Shown here piece by piece: positions 1 through 7,313 of a stretch of DNA of 64,000 bases. Numbering within the stretch: position 1 is the stretch's first letter; each line of letters begins with the position of its first letter. The notes below the pieces were generated by a model. The model was not told the origin of the DNA. It did not search any database and saw only the letters and a program-made list of their open reading frames with translations. This stretch comes from Kutzneria buriramensis (GTDB taxonomy: Bacteria > Actinomycetota > Actinomycetes > Mycobacteriales > Pseudonocardiaceae), in contig NZ_QUNO01000001.1 of NCBI RefSeq assembly GCF_003387475.1, forward strand, positions 186,001-250,000. Direction: 5' to 3'. Both the position numbers and the translations under genes were made by a program.

Positions 1-1740
1 CCGGACCGGCATCACGCGGTCGCCGACACGGAACGCGCGGTCGTCCGACCAGTACTGGGGATCGCCCTCCCGGTGCGGATTGAGGACGTCCTGGAGCAAC
101 CGTCCGATGTGGAGCGCGCCGACCTCCCGCGCCCGGCCGGGGCACAGCACCTGCACCTTGCCCGGTTCGATGCCGTACGCCGCGGGCAGCCGGCGGGTGG
201 CGATGTCGACCACCGTCTCGGCGATGTCCTTGGCGTCCTCGGCCGGCACGAACCAGAACTCCGGATTGTTGACGGGAACGATGCCCTCCCGCACGCTCAC
301 CGCGTTCGCGGTGATGCCGCTGCCGTCGCCCTGCCGGTACACGCGGCTCAGATGCGTGCGCGGAATGTCCGGCACGTCGAGGAGATCCCGCAGCACCGAC
401 CCCGGCCCGACGCTCGGCAGCTGGTCCACGTCGCCGACGAGCAGCAGGTGCGCGCCGGCGGGGATCTTGTCCACCAGGGCGTCCGCGAGCCCGACGTCGA
501 GCATCGAGCTCTCGTCCACGACGATCAGGTCCGCCTGCATCGGATCGTGCACGTCGAACAGGCCGCCGTCCTCGTCCTCCGGCTCGGCGTTCCGGCCCAG
601 CATCCGGTGCACGGTCATCGCCGGCATGCCGGTCAGCTCGGACAACCGCCGCGCGGCGCGGCCGGTGGGCGCGGCGAGGGTGACCTTCGCGCCGACGGAC
701 TTCGCGGTGCGGGCGATGTGCCGCACCGTGAAGCTCTTGCCGCAGCCAGGGCCGCCGGTGAGGATCGAGACGGTGTTCGTCAGGGCCATCCGCAGTGCCT
801 GACGCTGCGTGTCGTCGAGCTCGGGGCTGTCGAGCTTCGGCTTGCCCGGCAACGAGGACGGCGTGCCCAGCAGGCGCATCACGTTGTCCGCCAACATGGT
901 CTCCTGCTGGTGCAGGTGCGCGCTGAAGACCACGTCCCGGCTGCCGATCCGCTCCTGGACGACCTTCTTCCTGCGCCGCAACGCATGCAGCGCCGCGCGG
1001 ATCAGCTCCTCGTCCTGTTCCACCATGGCCGTGGTGTGCGTGAGCACCTCGACCACCGGCAGGAAGCAGTGACCGCCCATGGACCGGGCCGTCTGCAACG
1101 TGTGCAGCACCGCCGCCTGCATGCGTTCCGGGCTCTGCTCGGGGATGCCGGCCGCCAAGGCGATCGTGTCGGCGGTGGCGAAGCCGATGCCCCAGACCTC
1201 CTCGACCAGCCGATACGGCTCGTTGCGGACCACGTGCAGGGACTGCTCGCCCAGCTTGCGGTGGATGCGCACGGCCAGCGCCGGGCTGACGCCCACGCCC
1301 TGGAGGAACACCATCACCTCGCGGACCGCGCGCTGGTCGGCCCAGGCCGAGATGATCTTCGCCAGCCGCTCCCGGCCGATCTGGTGCACCTCCAGCAGGC
1401 GCTTCGGCTCGCGGTCGATCACGTCCAGCGTGTCCGCGCCGAAGGTGTCGACGATGGCGTCGGCGAGCTTGCGGCCGATGCCCCGCACCAGGCCCGAGCC
1501 CAGGTAGCGGCGGATCGCGTGCACCGTCGCCGGCAGGATCCGCTCGCACTCGTCGACCCGCAGCGTGCCGCTCTTGGACCACTCGCCGCCCACCCGGACC
1601 GTCTCGCCGGGCTGGAGGCCGTGCAGCACCGTGCCGCCGATCTTGGTCTCGCTGCGCTCGCCGGTGGTCAGGACCGCGACCGTGTAGCCGTCCGCCCCGA
1701 CGTACACGAGACGGTCGACCACACCCTCCGCGACGGCCAT
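1..1740 (-). CDS. recD2: RecD2-like ATP-dependent DNA helicase (3' end outside window)
   Basis: The minus strand reads MAVAEGVVDRLVYVGADGY from an ATG at 1740 and stays open to the window edge, so about 580 N-terminal residues are seen and the C-terminus is missing. The order fits the RecD2/TraA type of superfamily 1 helicase: an N-terminal OB-like segment, a helix-hairpin-helix region (LGSGLVRGIGRKLADAIV), then the motor with Walker A GGPGCGKS near residue 340 and a DESSMLD motif II. The family unwinds DNA 5' to 3' in recombination and repair; RecD2 proteins work without RecBC. The start is well placed because nothing open continues upstream and the next gene diverges from a 62-base spacer carrying two operators. 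Family assignment is confident; the exact role is inferred. Confidence 0.9.
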   Translation of the reverse strand, partial: MAVAEGVVDRLVYVGADGYTVAVLTTGERSETKIGGTVLHGLQPGETVRVGGEWSKSGTLRVDECERILPATVHAIRRYLGSGLVRGIGRKLADAIVDTFGADTLDVIDREPKRLLEVHQIGRERLAKIISAWADQRAVREVMVFLQGVGVSPALAVRIHRKLGEQSLHVVRNEPYRLVEEVWGIGFATADTIALAAGIPEQSPERMQAAVLHTLQTARSMGGHCFLPVVEVLTHTTAMVEQDEELIRAALHALRRRKKVVQERIGSRDVVFSAHLHQQETMLADNVMRLLGTPSSLPGKPKLDSPELDDTQRQALRMALTNTVSILTGGPGCGKSFTVRHIARTAKSVGAKVTLAAPTGRAARRLSELTGMPAMTVHRMLGRNAEPEDEDGGLFDVHDPMQADLIVVDESSMLDVGLADALVDKIPAGAHLLLVGDVDQLPSVGPGSVLRDLLDVPDIPRTHLSRVYRQGDGSGITANAVSVREGIVPVNNPEFWFVPAEDAKDIAETVVDIATRRLPAAYGIEPGKVQVLCPGRAREVGALHIGRLLQDVLNPHREGDPQYWSDDRAFRVGDRVMPVR

Positions 1741-1755
1741 GCACCGATCGTAGTC

Positions 1756-1799
1756 GTCAACATTGGTTGACGGCCCGATTTTCGTCAACTACGGTTGAC
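1756..1799. promoter_or_regulatory. Twin perfect inverted repeats GTCAAC-N4-GTTGAC between divergent genes
   Basis: Two copies of the same 16-base palindrome lie at 1756-1771 and 1784-1799, 28 bases apart, each GTCAAC, four variable bases, GTTGAC. They sit between the divergent starts of the helicase (1740) and the HTH protein (1803). The TTGACG at 1767-1772 could serve as a -35 for the rightward gene, with TACGGT 17 bases later as -10, so a bound repressor would cover the promoter. The second palindrome ends only three bases before the HTH start codon, which suggests a leaderless or very short-leader mRNA. Autoregulation by the adjacent HTH protein is inference. Confidence 0.75.
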
Positions 1800-1802
1800 G
1801 GC

Positions 1803-2021
1803 ATGACCGACGTGAACGACCTCGCCGCCGCCGCCAGCGGCGCGGATGTGCGCACCGGCCTGCGGGCGGCGCTCGCGCTGCGCCGGCTGGCAGAGACGCT
1901 GGAGGCGTTGCAAGTCGGCAACGCGCGGCGGCAGGACTGGTCGTGGCAGGAGATCGCCGACGCGCTCGAGGTGACCAAGCAGGCCGTGCACAAGAAGTAC
2001 GCCAATCGTCAGGAGGGGTGA
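1803..2021 (+). CDS. Small helix-turn-helix regulator paired with a Clp-N protein
   Basis: This encodes 72 residues starting MTDVNDLAAAAS. The C-terminal half contains a helix-turn-helix: WSWQEIADALEVTKQAVHKK. The ATG at 1803 is chosen because the open frame upstream of it runs through the palindromic operator. The stop codon shares one base with the ATG of the Clp-N gene (TGATG), so the two are probably translationally coupled. Small HTH genes directly before a Clp-N-only protein are a recurrent actinobacterial pairing. It probably binds the two GTCAAC-N4-GTTGAC sites just upstream; that link rests on position alone. Confidence 0.85.
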   Translation: MTDVNDLAAAASGADVRTGLRAALALRRLAETLEALQVGNARRQDWSWQEIADALEVTKQAVHKKYANRQEG

Positions 2022-2560
2022 TGTTCGAGAAGTTCAGCAAGCCGGCGCGCGACGTCGTCGTGCACGCGCGGCAGGAGGCGCAGGACCAGGGGCATCGACA
2101 TGTCGGCACCGAGCACCTGCTGCTCGGCCTGGTGTGGCAGCCCGGCGGCGCCCACGACGCCCTGGTCGCGGCGGGTCTGACCCGCGCCCGCGTGGCCGAG
2201 GCCATCGCGGCCGGCACGATGCTCGGCTCCGTCGACGCCGCTGCCCTCAAGACCGTCGGGATCGACCTGGACGCGGTGCTTTCCCGTATCACCGAGACCT
2301 TCGGCTCCGACGCCCTGCAGCGGGCCATGCCCGGACGGCGACGCGGGCGGGTCGGCGTCACGCCGCGGGTGAAGAAGGTGCTGGCGCTCGCCCTGCGCGA
2401 GGCCATTCACCTGGGCAGCAACACCATCGGCACCGAGCACATCCTGCTCGGCATCCTCCGTGACGGCGACGGTCGCGCCGCGCGGATCCTGTCCGACGCC
2501 GGCATCTCCGCCGACGAGCTGCGCCGCGCCGTCGTCGACGGTCTCGGAAAGGCCGCCTAA
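2021..2560 (+). CDS. Clp N-terminal domain protein (stand-alone, no ATPase)
   Basis: The product has 179 residues, beginning MFEKFSKPARDVVVHARQEA. It contains two Clp-N repeats, recognisable by the paired signatures HVGTEHLLLGLV (residues about 27-38) and TIGTEHILLGIL (about 136-147), which in ClpC/ClpA form the substrate- and adaptor-binding head. No AAA+ module follows, so it cannot be an unfoldase itself. A role as adaptor or decoy for ClpC is a reasonable inference. The ATG at 2021 overlaps the HTH stop and follows an AGGAGGGG ribosome-binding site. The HTH neighbour and its operator suggest both genes are co-regulated. Confidence 0.88.
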   Translation: MFEKFSKPARDVVVHARQEAQDQGHRHVGTEHLLLGLVWQPGGAHDALVAAGLTRARVAEAIAAGTMLGSVDAAALKTVGIDLDAVLSRITETFGSDALQRAMPGRRRGRVGVTPRVKKVLALALREAIHLGSNTIGTEHILLGILRDGDGRAARILSDAGISADELRRAVVDGLGKAA

Positions 2561-2602
2561 CCCTGCCGGGTTCTGTCAGGGTTTACCGGCACCGTGGCCG
2601 GT

Positions 2603-3517
2603 ATGAACGATCTCAAGGGCAAGGTTGCGCTGGTGGCGGGCGGGACCCGGGGCGCCAGCCGGGCGATCGCGGTCGAACTCGGCCGGCACGGAGCCCATGT
2701 CTACGTCACGGGTCGGACCACCCGCACGCAGCGGTCCGAAGTGGACCGTGCGGAGACCATCGAGGACACCGTCGATCTCGTCGCCGCGGCGGGAGGTTCG
2801 GGCGTTGCCGTCCAGGTGGACCACCTGGAGCCGGCACAGGTTGAGGCGCTCGCCAGCCGTATCGACGCCGAACGGGGCCGTCTCGACATCCTGGTCGACG
2901 GCCTGTGGGGCGGCGATTCGCTGATGGAGTGGGCCAAGCCGGTGTGGGAGCACTCCCTGCCGGACAGCCTGCGGATGATCCGGCTCGGCGTGGACGCGCA
3001 CGTGATCACCAGCCATTTCCTGCTGCCGCTGATGATTCGTCGACCCGGTGGGCTCGTCGTCGAGATGACCGACGGCACCGCCGAGTACAACGCCGTGTAC
3101 CGCGAGGGCACCACCCTCGCGTTCTACCTGGCCAAGACCGCCGCGCACTACCTGGCGATCGGCCAGGCCGCCGAGATGAAGTCCTTCGGCTGCACCGCCG
3201 TCGCGCTGACCCCGGGCTACCTGCGGTCCGAGGCGATGCTCGACGCGTACCACGTCACCGAGTCGAACTGGCGGGACGCGCTCGTCCGGGAGCCGTACTT
3301 CGACATCTCCGAGTCGCCGGCCTATGTCGGACGAGGTGTCGCCGCGCTGGCCGCCGACCCCGAGCGGGCGCGTTTCGCCGGGCAGACGCTGAACAGCGGG
3401 CAGTTGGCGCGGGAGTACGGGTTGACGGATGTCGACGGCAGCCGGCCGGATGCGTGGCGCTACATGGTCGAGGTGCACGGCGCGGGCAAGCCCGCCGATG
3501 CCACCGGCTACCGGTGA
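2603..3517 (+). CDS. SDR-family oxidoreductase with altered catalytic spacing
   Basis: From the ATG at 2603 the protein has 304 residues: MNDLKGKVALVAGGTRGASR. It is a Rossmann-fold short-chain dehydrogenase with the nucleotide-binding glycine motif GGTRGAS near residue 14. The usual NNAG is replaced by DGLWGG. At the place of the catalytic YxxxK there is FYLAK: the tyrosine is three, not four, residues before the lysine, and phenylalanine sits at the canonical position. LTPGYLRSEAM near residue 205 is the usual PG loop after the active site. A GTG at 2594 is an alternative start; neither has a convincing ribosome-binding site. It converges on the WYL regulator with a 10-base 3' overlap. Substrate is unknown. 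Confidence 0.85.
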   Translation: MNDLKGKVALVAGGTRGASRAIAVELGRHGAHVYVTGRTTRTQRSEVDRAETIEDTVDLVAAAGGSGVAVQVDHLEPAQVEALASRIDAERGRLDILVDGLWGGDSLMEWAKPVWEHSLPDSLRMIRLGVDAHVITSHFLLPLMIRRPGGLVVEMTDGTAEYNAVYREGTTLAFYLAKTAAHYLAIGQAAEMKSFGCTAVALTPGYLRSEAMLDAYHVTESNWRDALVREPYFDISESPAYVGRGVAALAADPERARFAGQTLNSGQLAREYGLTDVDGSRPDAWRYMVEVHGAGKPADATGYR

Positions 3518-4467
3518 CGCTCAGCCATTCTCTTCGCCATTTCCCGGAAAGCGTCCCGCACTTTCGTCGGCTTGATCACCTCTACCTCGTCACCCAAGCC
3601 GATCAACTGGTGCGCGGCGATGGTCGGCTCCTCCATCTCCACCGTGACCCGGGTCCAGCCGTCCGCTTCCTTCTCCGCCTGTTCCAACGCCTTCGCCGCC
3701 GCGTCGTCGAGAATCGCCGGCAGGGCCCGCACTCCCAGCGGGCTCAGCCGGATCTCGACCGGCACCGTCCGCAGCGACTGCTCGAACTGCGCCGACGAGT
3801 TCTCCCACCAGGCCAGGAGGTTGAAGTCCGCCGGCCGTTCGAAGCCTTCCGCCGTCTCCTCGACGGCGTCGATCCTCGCCACCCGGTACGTGCGGCGATC
3901 GCTGTCGACCTCCGCGACCAGGTACCAGACGCCCGCCTTGAGCACGAGCCCCAGCGGCCGCAGCGTTCGCCGCACCGTCTTGCCCTGCCGGCCGTAGGCG
4001 ATCTCGATGCACCGCTGCTCCCACAGCGCCTTCGCGATCACCGCCAGGTGCTCCGTGTCGTCCGCCTGTCGGAACCAGCCCGGGGCGTCGAGGTGAAACC
4101 GCTGCGCCAGGCCCTGCGCTTGCTCCCGCAGGGCCGGCGGCAGCGTCGCCCGGAGCTTCGCGTGCGCCGCCGACATCGCCGTGCCCAGGCCCAGTTCCGC
4201 CAACGCCTGCGGCACGCCCATCGCGAACAGCGTCACCGCTTCCCGTGACGTCAGGCCGTCCAGGTGGGTCCGCCACCCGTCCACCAGCCGCACGCCCCCG
4301 TGCCGCCCCGGCTCCGTCCATAGTGGAACTCCGGCCTCCCGCAGCGCCGCGATGTCCCGGTGCATCGTCCGCTCCGAGACCCCCAGCGCCGCCGCCAGTT
4401 CCGGCACCGTCGCGCTCCGCTTTCCGTACAAGGTGAACAGCAGCGCCACCAGCCGCTCCGCGCGCAT
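3508..4467 (-). CDS. WYL-domain transcriptional regulator (HTH-11 plus WYL)
   Basis: The 319-residue product starts MRAERLVALLFTLYGKRSA. Residues 1-60 form a DeoR/HTH-11 type winged helix (TVPELAAALGVSERTMHRDI). The middle contains a WYL module, seen as LGLVLKAGVWYLVAEV and TYRVARIDAVEE, followed by the C-terminal extension (WCX) typical of actinobacterial family members. WYL modules in other proteins bind nucleic acids or nucleotides; the ligand here is unknown. It is convergent with the SDR gene and probably controls itself or that gene, a common arrangement. The start is the first ATG and no better upstream start is seen. Confidence 0.9.
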   Translation of the reverse strand: MRAERLVALLFTLYGKRSATVPELAAALGVSERTMHRDIAALREAGVPLWTEPGRHGGVRLVDGWRTHLDGLTSREAVTLFAMGVPQALAELGLGTAMSAAHAKLRATLPPALREQAQGLAQRFHLDAPGWFRQADDTEHLAVIAKALWEQRCIEIAYGRQGKTVRRTLRPLGLVLKAGVWYLVAEVDSDRRTYRVARIDAVEETAEGFERPADFNLLAWWENSSAQFEQSLRTVPVEIRLSPLGVRALPAILDDAAAKALEQAEKEADGWTRVTVEMEEPTIAAHQLIGLGDEVEVIKPTKVRDAFREMAKRMAERHR

Positions 4468-4922
4468 CGGGCCAGGCTACGCCGTCCGGGTCAGCGGCCG
4501 TCGGCCGCGATCTCCCCGCATCGCGCCGCCGGTCGCATCGCCGACGTGGCGCCGGTCGGCGGAATCGACTGGCCGTTGCGCCGGGGTGAGCCCCTTATAT
4601 TAGGGATTCGCGCGCTTCTTGATTATCCGCGGCCTGCATATCGGCCACTCCGAACGGTCGATTGACCAGCCCTTCGATTGCTGCACCCGGGTGGCATCCT
4701 CGTCGTAGTGTGCGGACCTCGGTTACATCAATACCAACACTGTCTCGATACGGACAGCTGCGGGCAGAGGGAGGTGACTGGCGATTCCCGGCTCACAATA
4801 CCCACTCCAGGCAGGCAGATGCACGTGCAGGCGCACGGCACGGGTGGCGATGCCGACATGCGGTCGCCTGGCCGCGACTGTCGCAGGCGCCTGCGGGTGC
4901 GCAGGGAGAGGAGTCTGGCGCG
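4468..4922. other. Non-coding stretch between the WYL gene and the membrane protein
   Basis: About 455 bases with no convincing gene. The frame of the downstream membrane protein is open back to about 4662, but the upstream residues look non-coding and a good ribosome-binding site precedes 4923. An AT-rich patch at about 4595-4625 (CCTTATATTAGGGATTCG) is the likeliest promoter for the rightward gene, unproven. Confidence 0.5.
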
Positions 4923-5807
4923 ATGTTGCGGGGATTCATTGCGTGGTTCGAGAGTTACCTCTCCAGGACCGGGGTCGTGGGGCTGACGAAAGGCGCGCTG
5001 GGAATTCTGGCGTTCGGTGGCGCGCTGAGCGCCGTTGTGGGTGATAGCTCGGCCAAAGCTGGCGCCGTCGTTGCCGTACTCGCCGCGACACTTGGCCTGA
5101 TTCTGCTTCTTGTGGCCAGCCGGTCTGAATGGCAACGTCGTAGTCAGGTTCGAGATCGTCTGCTCGTTCGGTATCTGGAAACGCTGGATCAAGACTATTG
5201 TGGCGGATGGCGGTTGACCAGGTGGATTGAGAAACACGTTATCGAAGGCAATGGTGATTCGACGGTATTCGTCACGGTGCATGCCGTGGTCACGCGTGAG
5301 GTTCTGCACTTCTACCGCTTCCAGATGGGGGCGGGTTGGAATCAGCCGGTGCAAGCCCGTAAGGGGATCGCGGTGCAGGTTCGCAGCCTCATGCTCGACG
5401 GTATCGGAGGAGCGAGGTGTGACCTGACGGAGCACTGGCGAGACGACGGAAAATTGGAAGTATGGGTGCATTTTCCGTCGCCCGTGCATCGCGGCAACGA
5501 GTTTCGGATTTTCATCGAGACCTGGTGGCCCGGCCGATCGAAACCGCTCGTGAAAGACCGTGTCCCTGACGAGTTCTGCGTTGTTGTGAAGCCGCCCCTC
5601 GAGGCGTTCGAGTACACGATCGTCTTGCCGCAGGACGAGGAGGCGTTCTGCGACCCGATCGGGTTCAGGGCGGATAATCCGGACTTCCTGCTGGTTGCCC
5701 AGTCAAACGGCTCGGGGCGTCAAGAAGTCCGACTGGCCGGCAGGGACGTGTCGCTTGCCGGGAGGGTGGGCGTGCGGCTCGATCTGAAGAAAAAAGTGCT
5801 CCCCTAG
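4923..5807 (+). CDS. Two-helix membrane protein of unknown function
   Basis: The 294-residue product begins MLRGFIAWFESYLSRTGVVG. Two hydrophobic segments lie near residues 17-40 and 45-62 (AGAVVAVLAATLGLILLLVA), followed by a soluble domain of about 230 residues of mixed beta-rich composition with no motif I recognise. The ATG at 4923 is preceded by GGGAGAGGAG nine bases away; the longer upstream frame lacks a signal. The stop codon sits in the loop of a strong hairpin that probably terminates transcription from both sides. A peptide gene runs convergently on the other side of that hairpin. I cannot assign a function. Confidence 0.7.
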   Translation: MLRGFIAWFESYLSRTGVVGLTKGALGILAFGGALSAVVGDSSAKAGAVVAVLAATLGLILLLVASRSEWQRRSQVRDRLLVRYLETLDQDYCGGWRLTRWIEKHVIEGNGDSTVFVTVHAVVTREVLHFYRFQMGAGWNQPVQARKGIAVQVRSLMLDGIGGARCDLTEHWRDDGKLEVWVHFPSPVHRGNEFRIFIETWWPGRSKPLVKDRVPDEFCVVVKPPLEAFEYTIVLPQDEEAFCDPIGFRADNPDFLLVAQSNGSGRQEVRLAGRDVSLAGRVGVRLDLKKKVLP

Positions 5808-5823
5808 ACTGTGGGAGCACTTT
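5793..5823. terminator. Bidirectional hairpin terminator
   Basis: AAAGTGCTCCC at 5793-5803 pairs perfectly with GGGAGCACTTT at 5813-5823, leaving a nine-base loop that contains the TAG stop of the membrane-protein gene. A-tracts on one side and T-tracts on the other make it suitable as an intrinsic terminator for both the rightward membrane gene and the leftward peptide gene. Confidence 0.85.
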
Positions 5824-5841
5824 CTCGGTGAGACGTGAACG

Positions 5842-5892
5842 CTACTTGCCCTGGCTGTTTCCGTTCGATTCGCCGCCGTTGCGGTCTGACAT
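5842..5892 (-). CDS. Candidate 16-residue peptide MSDRNGGESNGNSQGK
   Basis: On the minus strand an ATG at 5892 follows a strong purine-rich site (AAGGGGGGAACGGAG) and opens a 16-codon frame ending at TAG, 19 bases from the shared terminator hairpin. The peptide is hydrophilic and rich in Gly, Asn and Ser, with no membrane segment. The frame extends upstream to 6039, but that extension has no ribosome-binding site and looks non-coding. The signal at the ATG, the short transcript and the terminator argue for a real small gene. A signalling peptide is possible; the function is unknown. Confidence 0.45.
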   Translation of the reverse strand: MSDRNGGESNGNSQGK

Positions 5893-6696
5893 CTCCGTTC
5901 CCCCCTTCCTGATGAAAGACAATCGCGTCGCCGGAGCGGCGCAATACATCAGTTGTCGACGAAGGGGAACGGCTCGGCATGTCACACGGGTGTCGCGGGC
6001 GTAGCGGACGTCCGAAGCGTCCAAGCCGCGTGGAGACAATGACCGTAAGCCGCTACCGTGTCGCGCAGTGTCACGACTGGAGGCCGCACAGGGCGAACCG
6101 GGCCTAATCGGGCGAACGTGGCAGCGTGGCTGTGAGTACAGGGCCTTGTCTCTTACCGTGCGTCATCGAATGTTGTACTGGTTGGTATCCACGCGCGGGT
6201 CGGGCGAGGTGCCCGACCTAGGTCGCGTCACGAGGGCGTTATCCGCTTGATCTGGTAGTAGCCTCTGTCGTTACCTATGAGGGGCGGATCGGTGACGTTG
6301 TGAGTCCTGGGGTGTGCGACCCGCTTCGTAAGCCCCCTCGGTGACGGTGCGGCCCTCGTGCGGCAGCTTGGCCGTGCAGACCCGCCGCAATGCTCAGTAC
6401 GACGAGACTGCATCGGTTGGACGTCGGTATCCACTGCTGTGCGGAGATTAGTATCACAACACCGTTCGGGTGCGCGCCACCGGCTCTCTCGCTTGTCTGG
6501 TTCGCCTGCGCGAGGTCTACCGCGCACAGCTTGATTTCAGATGTAAGGTATTGGGCTCGCCGCGGGCCTGGATAGAGGCCGGCCATCTGGCCCTCTTCCA
6601 GGTCGATGCCGGCCGGGTGGACATGCTCGTCGTCGAGAGCGGTGACGTCGGCACTTCGAGCGGTTCGTCGACGTGGTGCCCAGGCTGGTCGACGGC
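5893..6696. other. Gene-poor stretch before mobile-element remnants
   Basis: About 800 bases with only short frames of poor coding quality on both strands. The first 150 bases should hold the promoter of the small peptide gene. The right part belongs to the same degraded DNA as the integrase fragment that follows, but I recognise no protein in it. Confidence 0.5.
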
Positions 6697-6801
6697 GGCG
6701 ACCCTGCCCGACGACGCGGGGCTGACCGCCCGGCAGGTCGTGGACATCCTCGGCCATGCGCGGCCGTCGATGACCCAGGACGTCCACACGGGCCGCGGTT
6801 C
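6697..6801 (+). pseudogene. Tyrosine recombinase (integrase) C-terminal fragment
   Basis: The frame at 6697-6801 reads LPDDAGLTARQVVDILGHAR and then PSMTQDVHTGRG, which is the C-terminal active-site region of an actinobacterial phage- or ICE-type integrase. It includes the LGH histidine; the catalytic tyrosine position in DVHTGRG has become His (family members read DVYMGRG). The rest of the integrase is missing, so this is a decayed remnant showing that an integrative element once lay here. Confidence 0.7.
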
Positions 6802-6958
6802 GACTATCACAGTCGAACCCTGCAATGTGGGCCGCCTGGATGCCTACCACTACGTGCAGGACTATGGCGGCATCGCCATGGTGGAGCACGGCGGACATCC
6901 ATGCATCGGCGCCCTGCGCGACGCCTTGCACAACTTGTCGCCGTCGGGGGCGGGCGTG

Positions 6959-7080
6959 TGCGGATCTAGCCGGGTCCGGCCGCCGGTGTGGCGCCGTGTC
7001 CTGGTGCGGGCTGGTGCGACGTCGGGTGTGCTGCATCAGGTGATCCCGGTGGTCATGGACTGGGACGACGAGCCGGTTGG
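6959..7080 (+). pseudogene. Fragment of a pRiA4b ORF-3-like protein
   Basis: In the same frame as the integrase fragment, the sequence reads RVRPPVWRRVLVRAGATSG followed by VLHQVIPVVMDWDD. This is the opening of the plasmid pRiA4b ORF-3-like domain (typically IRPPVWRRVLVPA and MGWDDxHLHxF). Nothing of the rest of the domain follows. It belongs with the adjacent integrase remnant as mobile-element debris. Confidence 0.6.
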
Positions 7081-7271
7081 TGATGGATTCGTCGAAATCC
7101 TCGAAGCCGCCCTCGTCGGATTCTCCGTTCGTCCAGCCTGCTCCGAGGTCGCTGCTGGGCGGTACGGGCCGCGCGGATCACCGTGATCGTCCTCTGCTTG
7201 TATGTTGGCCAGTTTCTGTCGAAGAAATGCCCTTGGGCAGGTTTCATCAGCTGGGGCAGCCCCTGAAACCG

Positions 7272-7305
7272 CGAAGCGAGGTACAGCAGGCTGTACCTCG
7301 CTTCG
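7272..7305 (-). terminator. Perfect 15-bp hairpin ending the envelope operon
   Basis: CGAAGCGAGGTACAG at 7272-7286 and its exact reverse complement at 7291-7305 flank a four-base loop (CAGG). It lies nine bases beyond the stop codon of the giant surface protein and is the obvious transcription terminator of the long minus-strand operon, although no clear T-tract follows. Confidence 0.8.
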
Positions 7306-7313
7306 AGCAGCTG

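Noticed and set aside
73-1770. Long plus-strand open frame opposite the RecD2-like helicase
   Set aside because: It is the antisense shadow of the helicase; helicase motifs are all on the minus strand and the plus-strand product is Arg/Ala/His-rich noise.
4662-4922. N-terminal extension of the membrane protein at 4923
   Set aside because: The residues are low-quality (Arg/Ala/His-rich), and the strong ribosome-binding site is at 4923.
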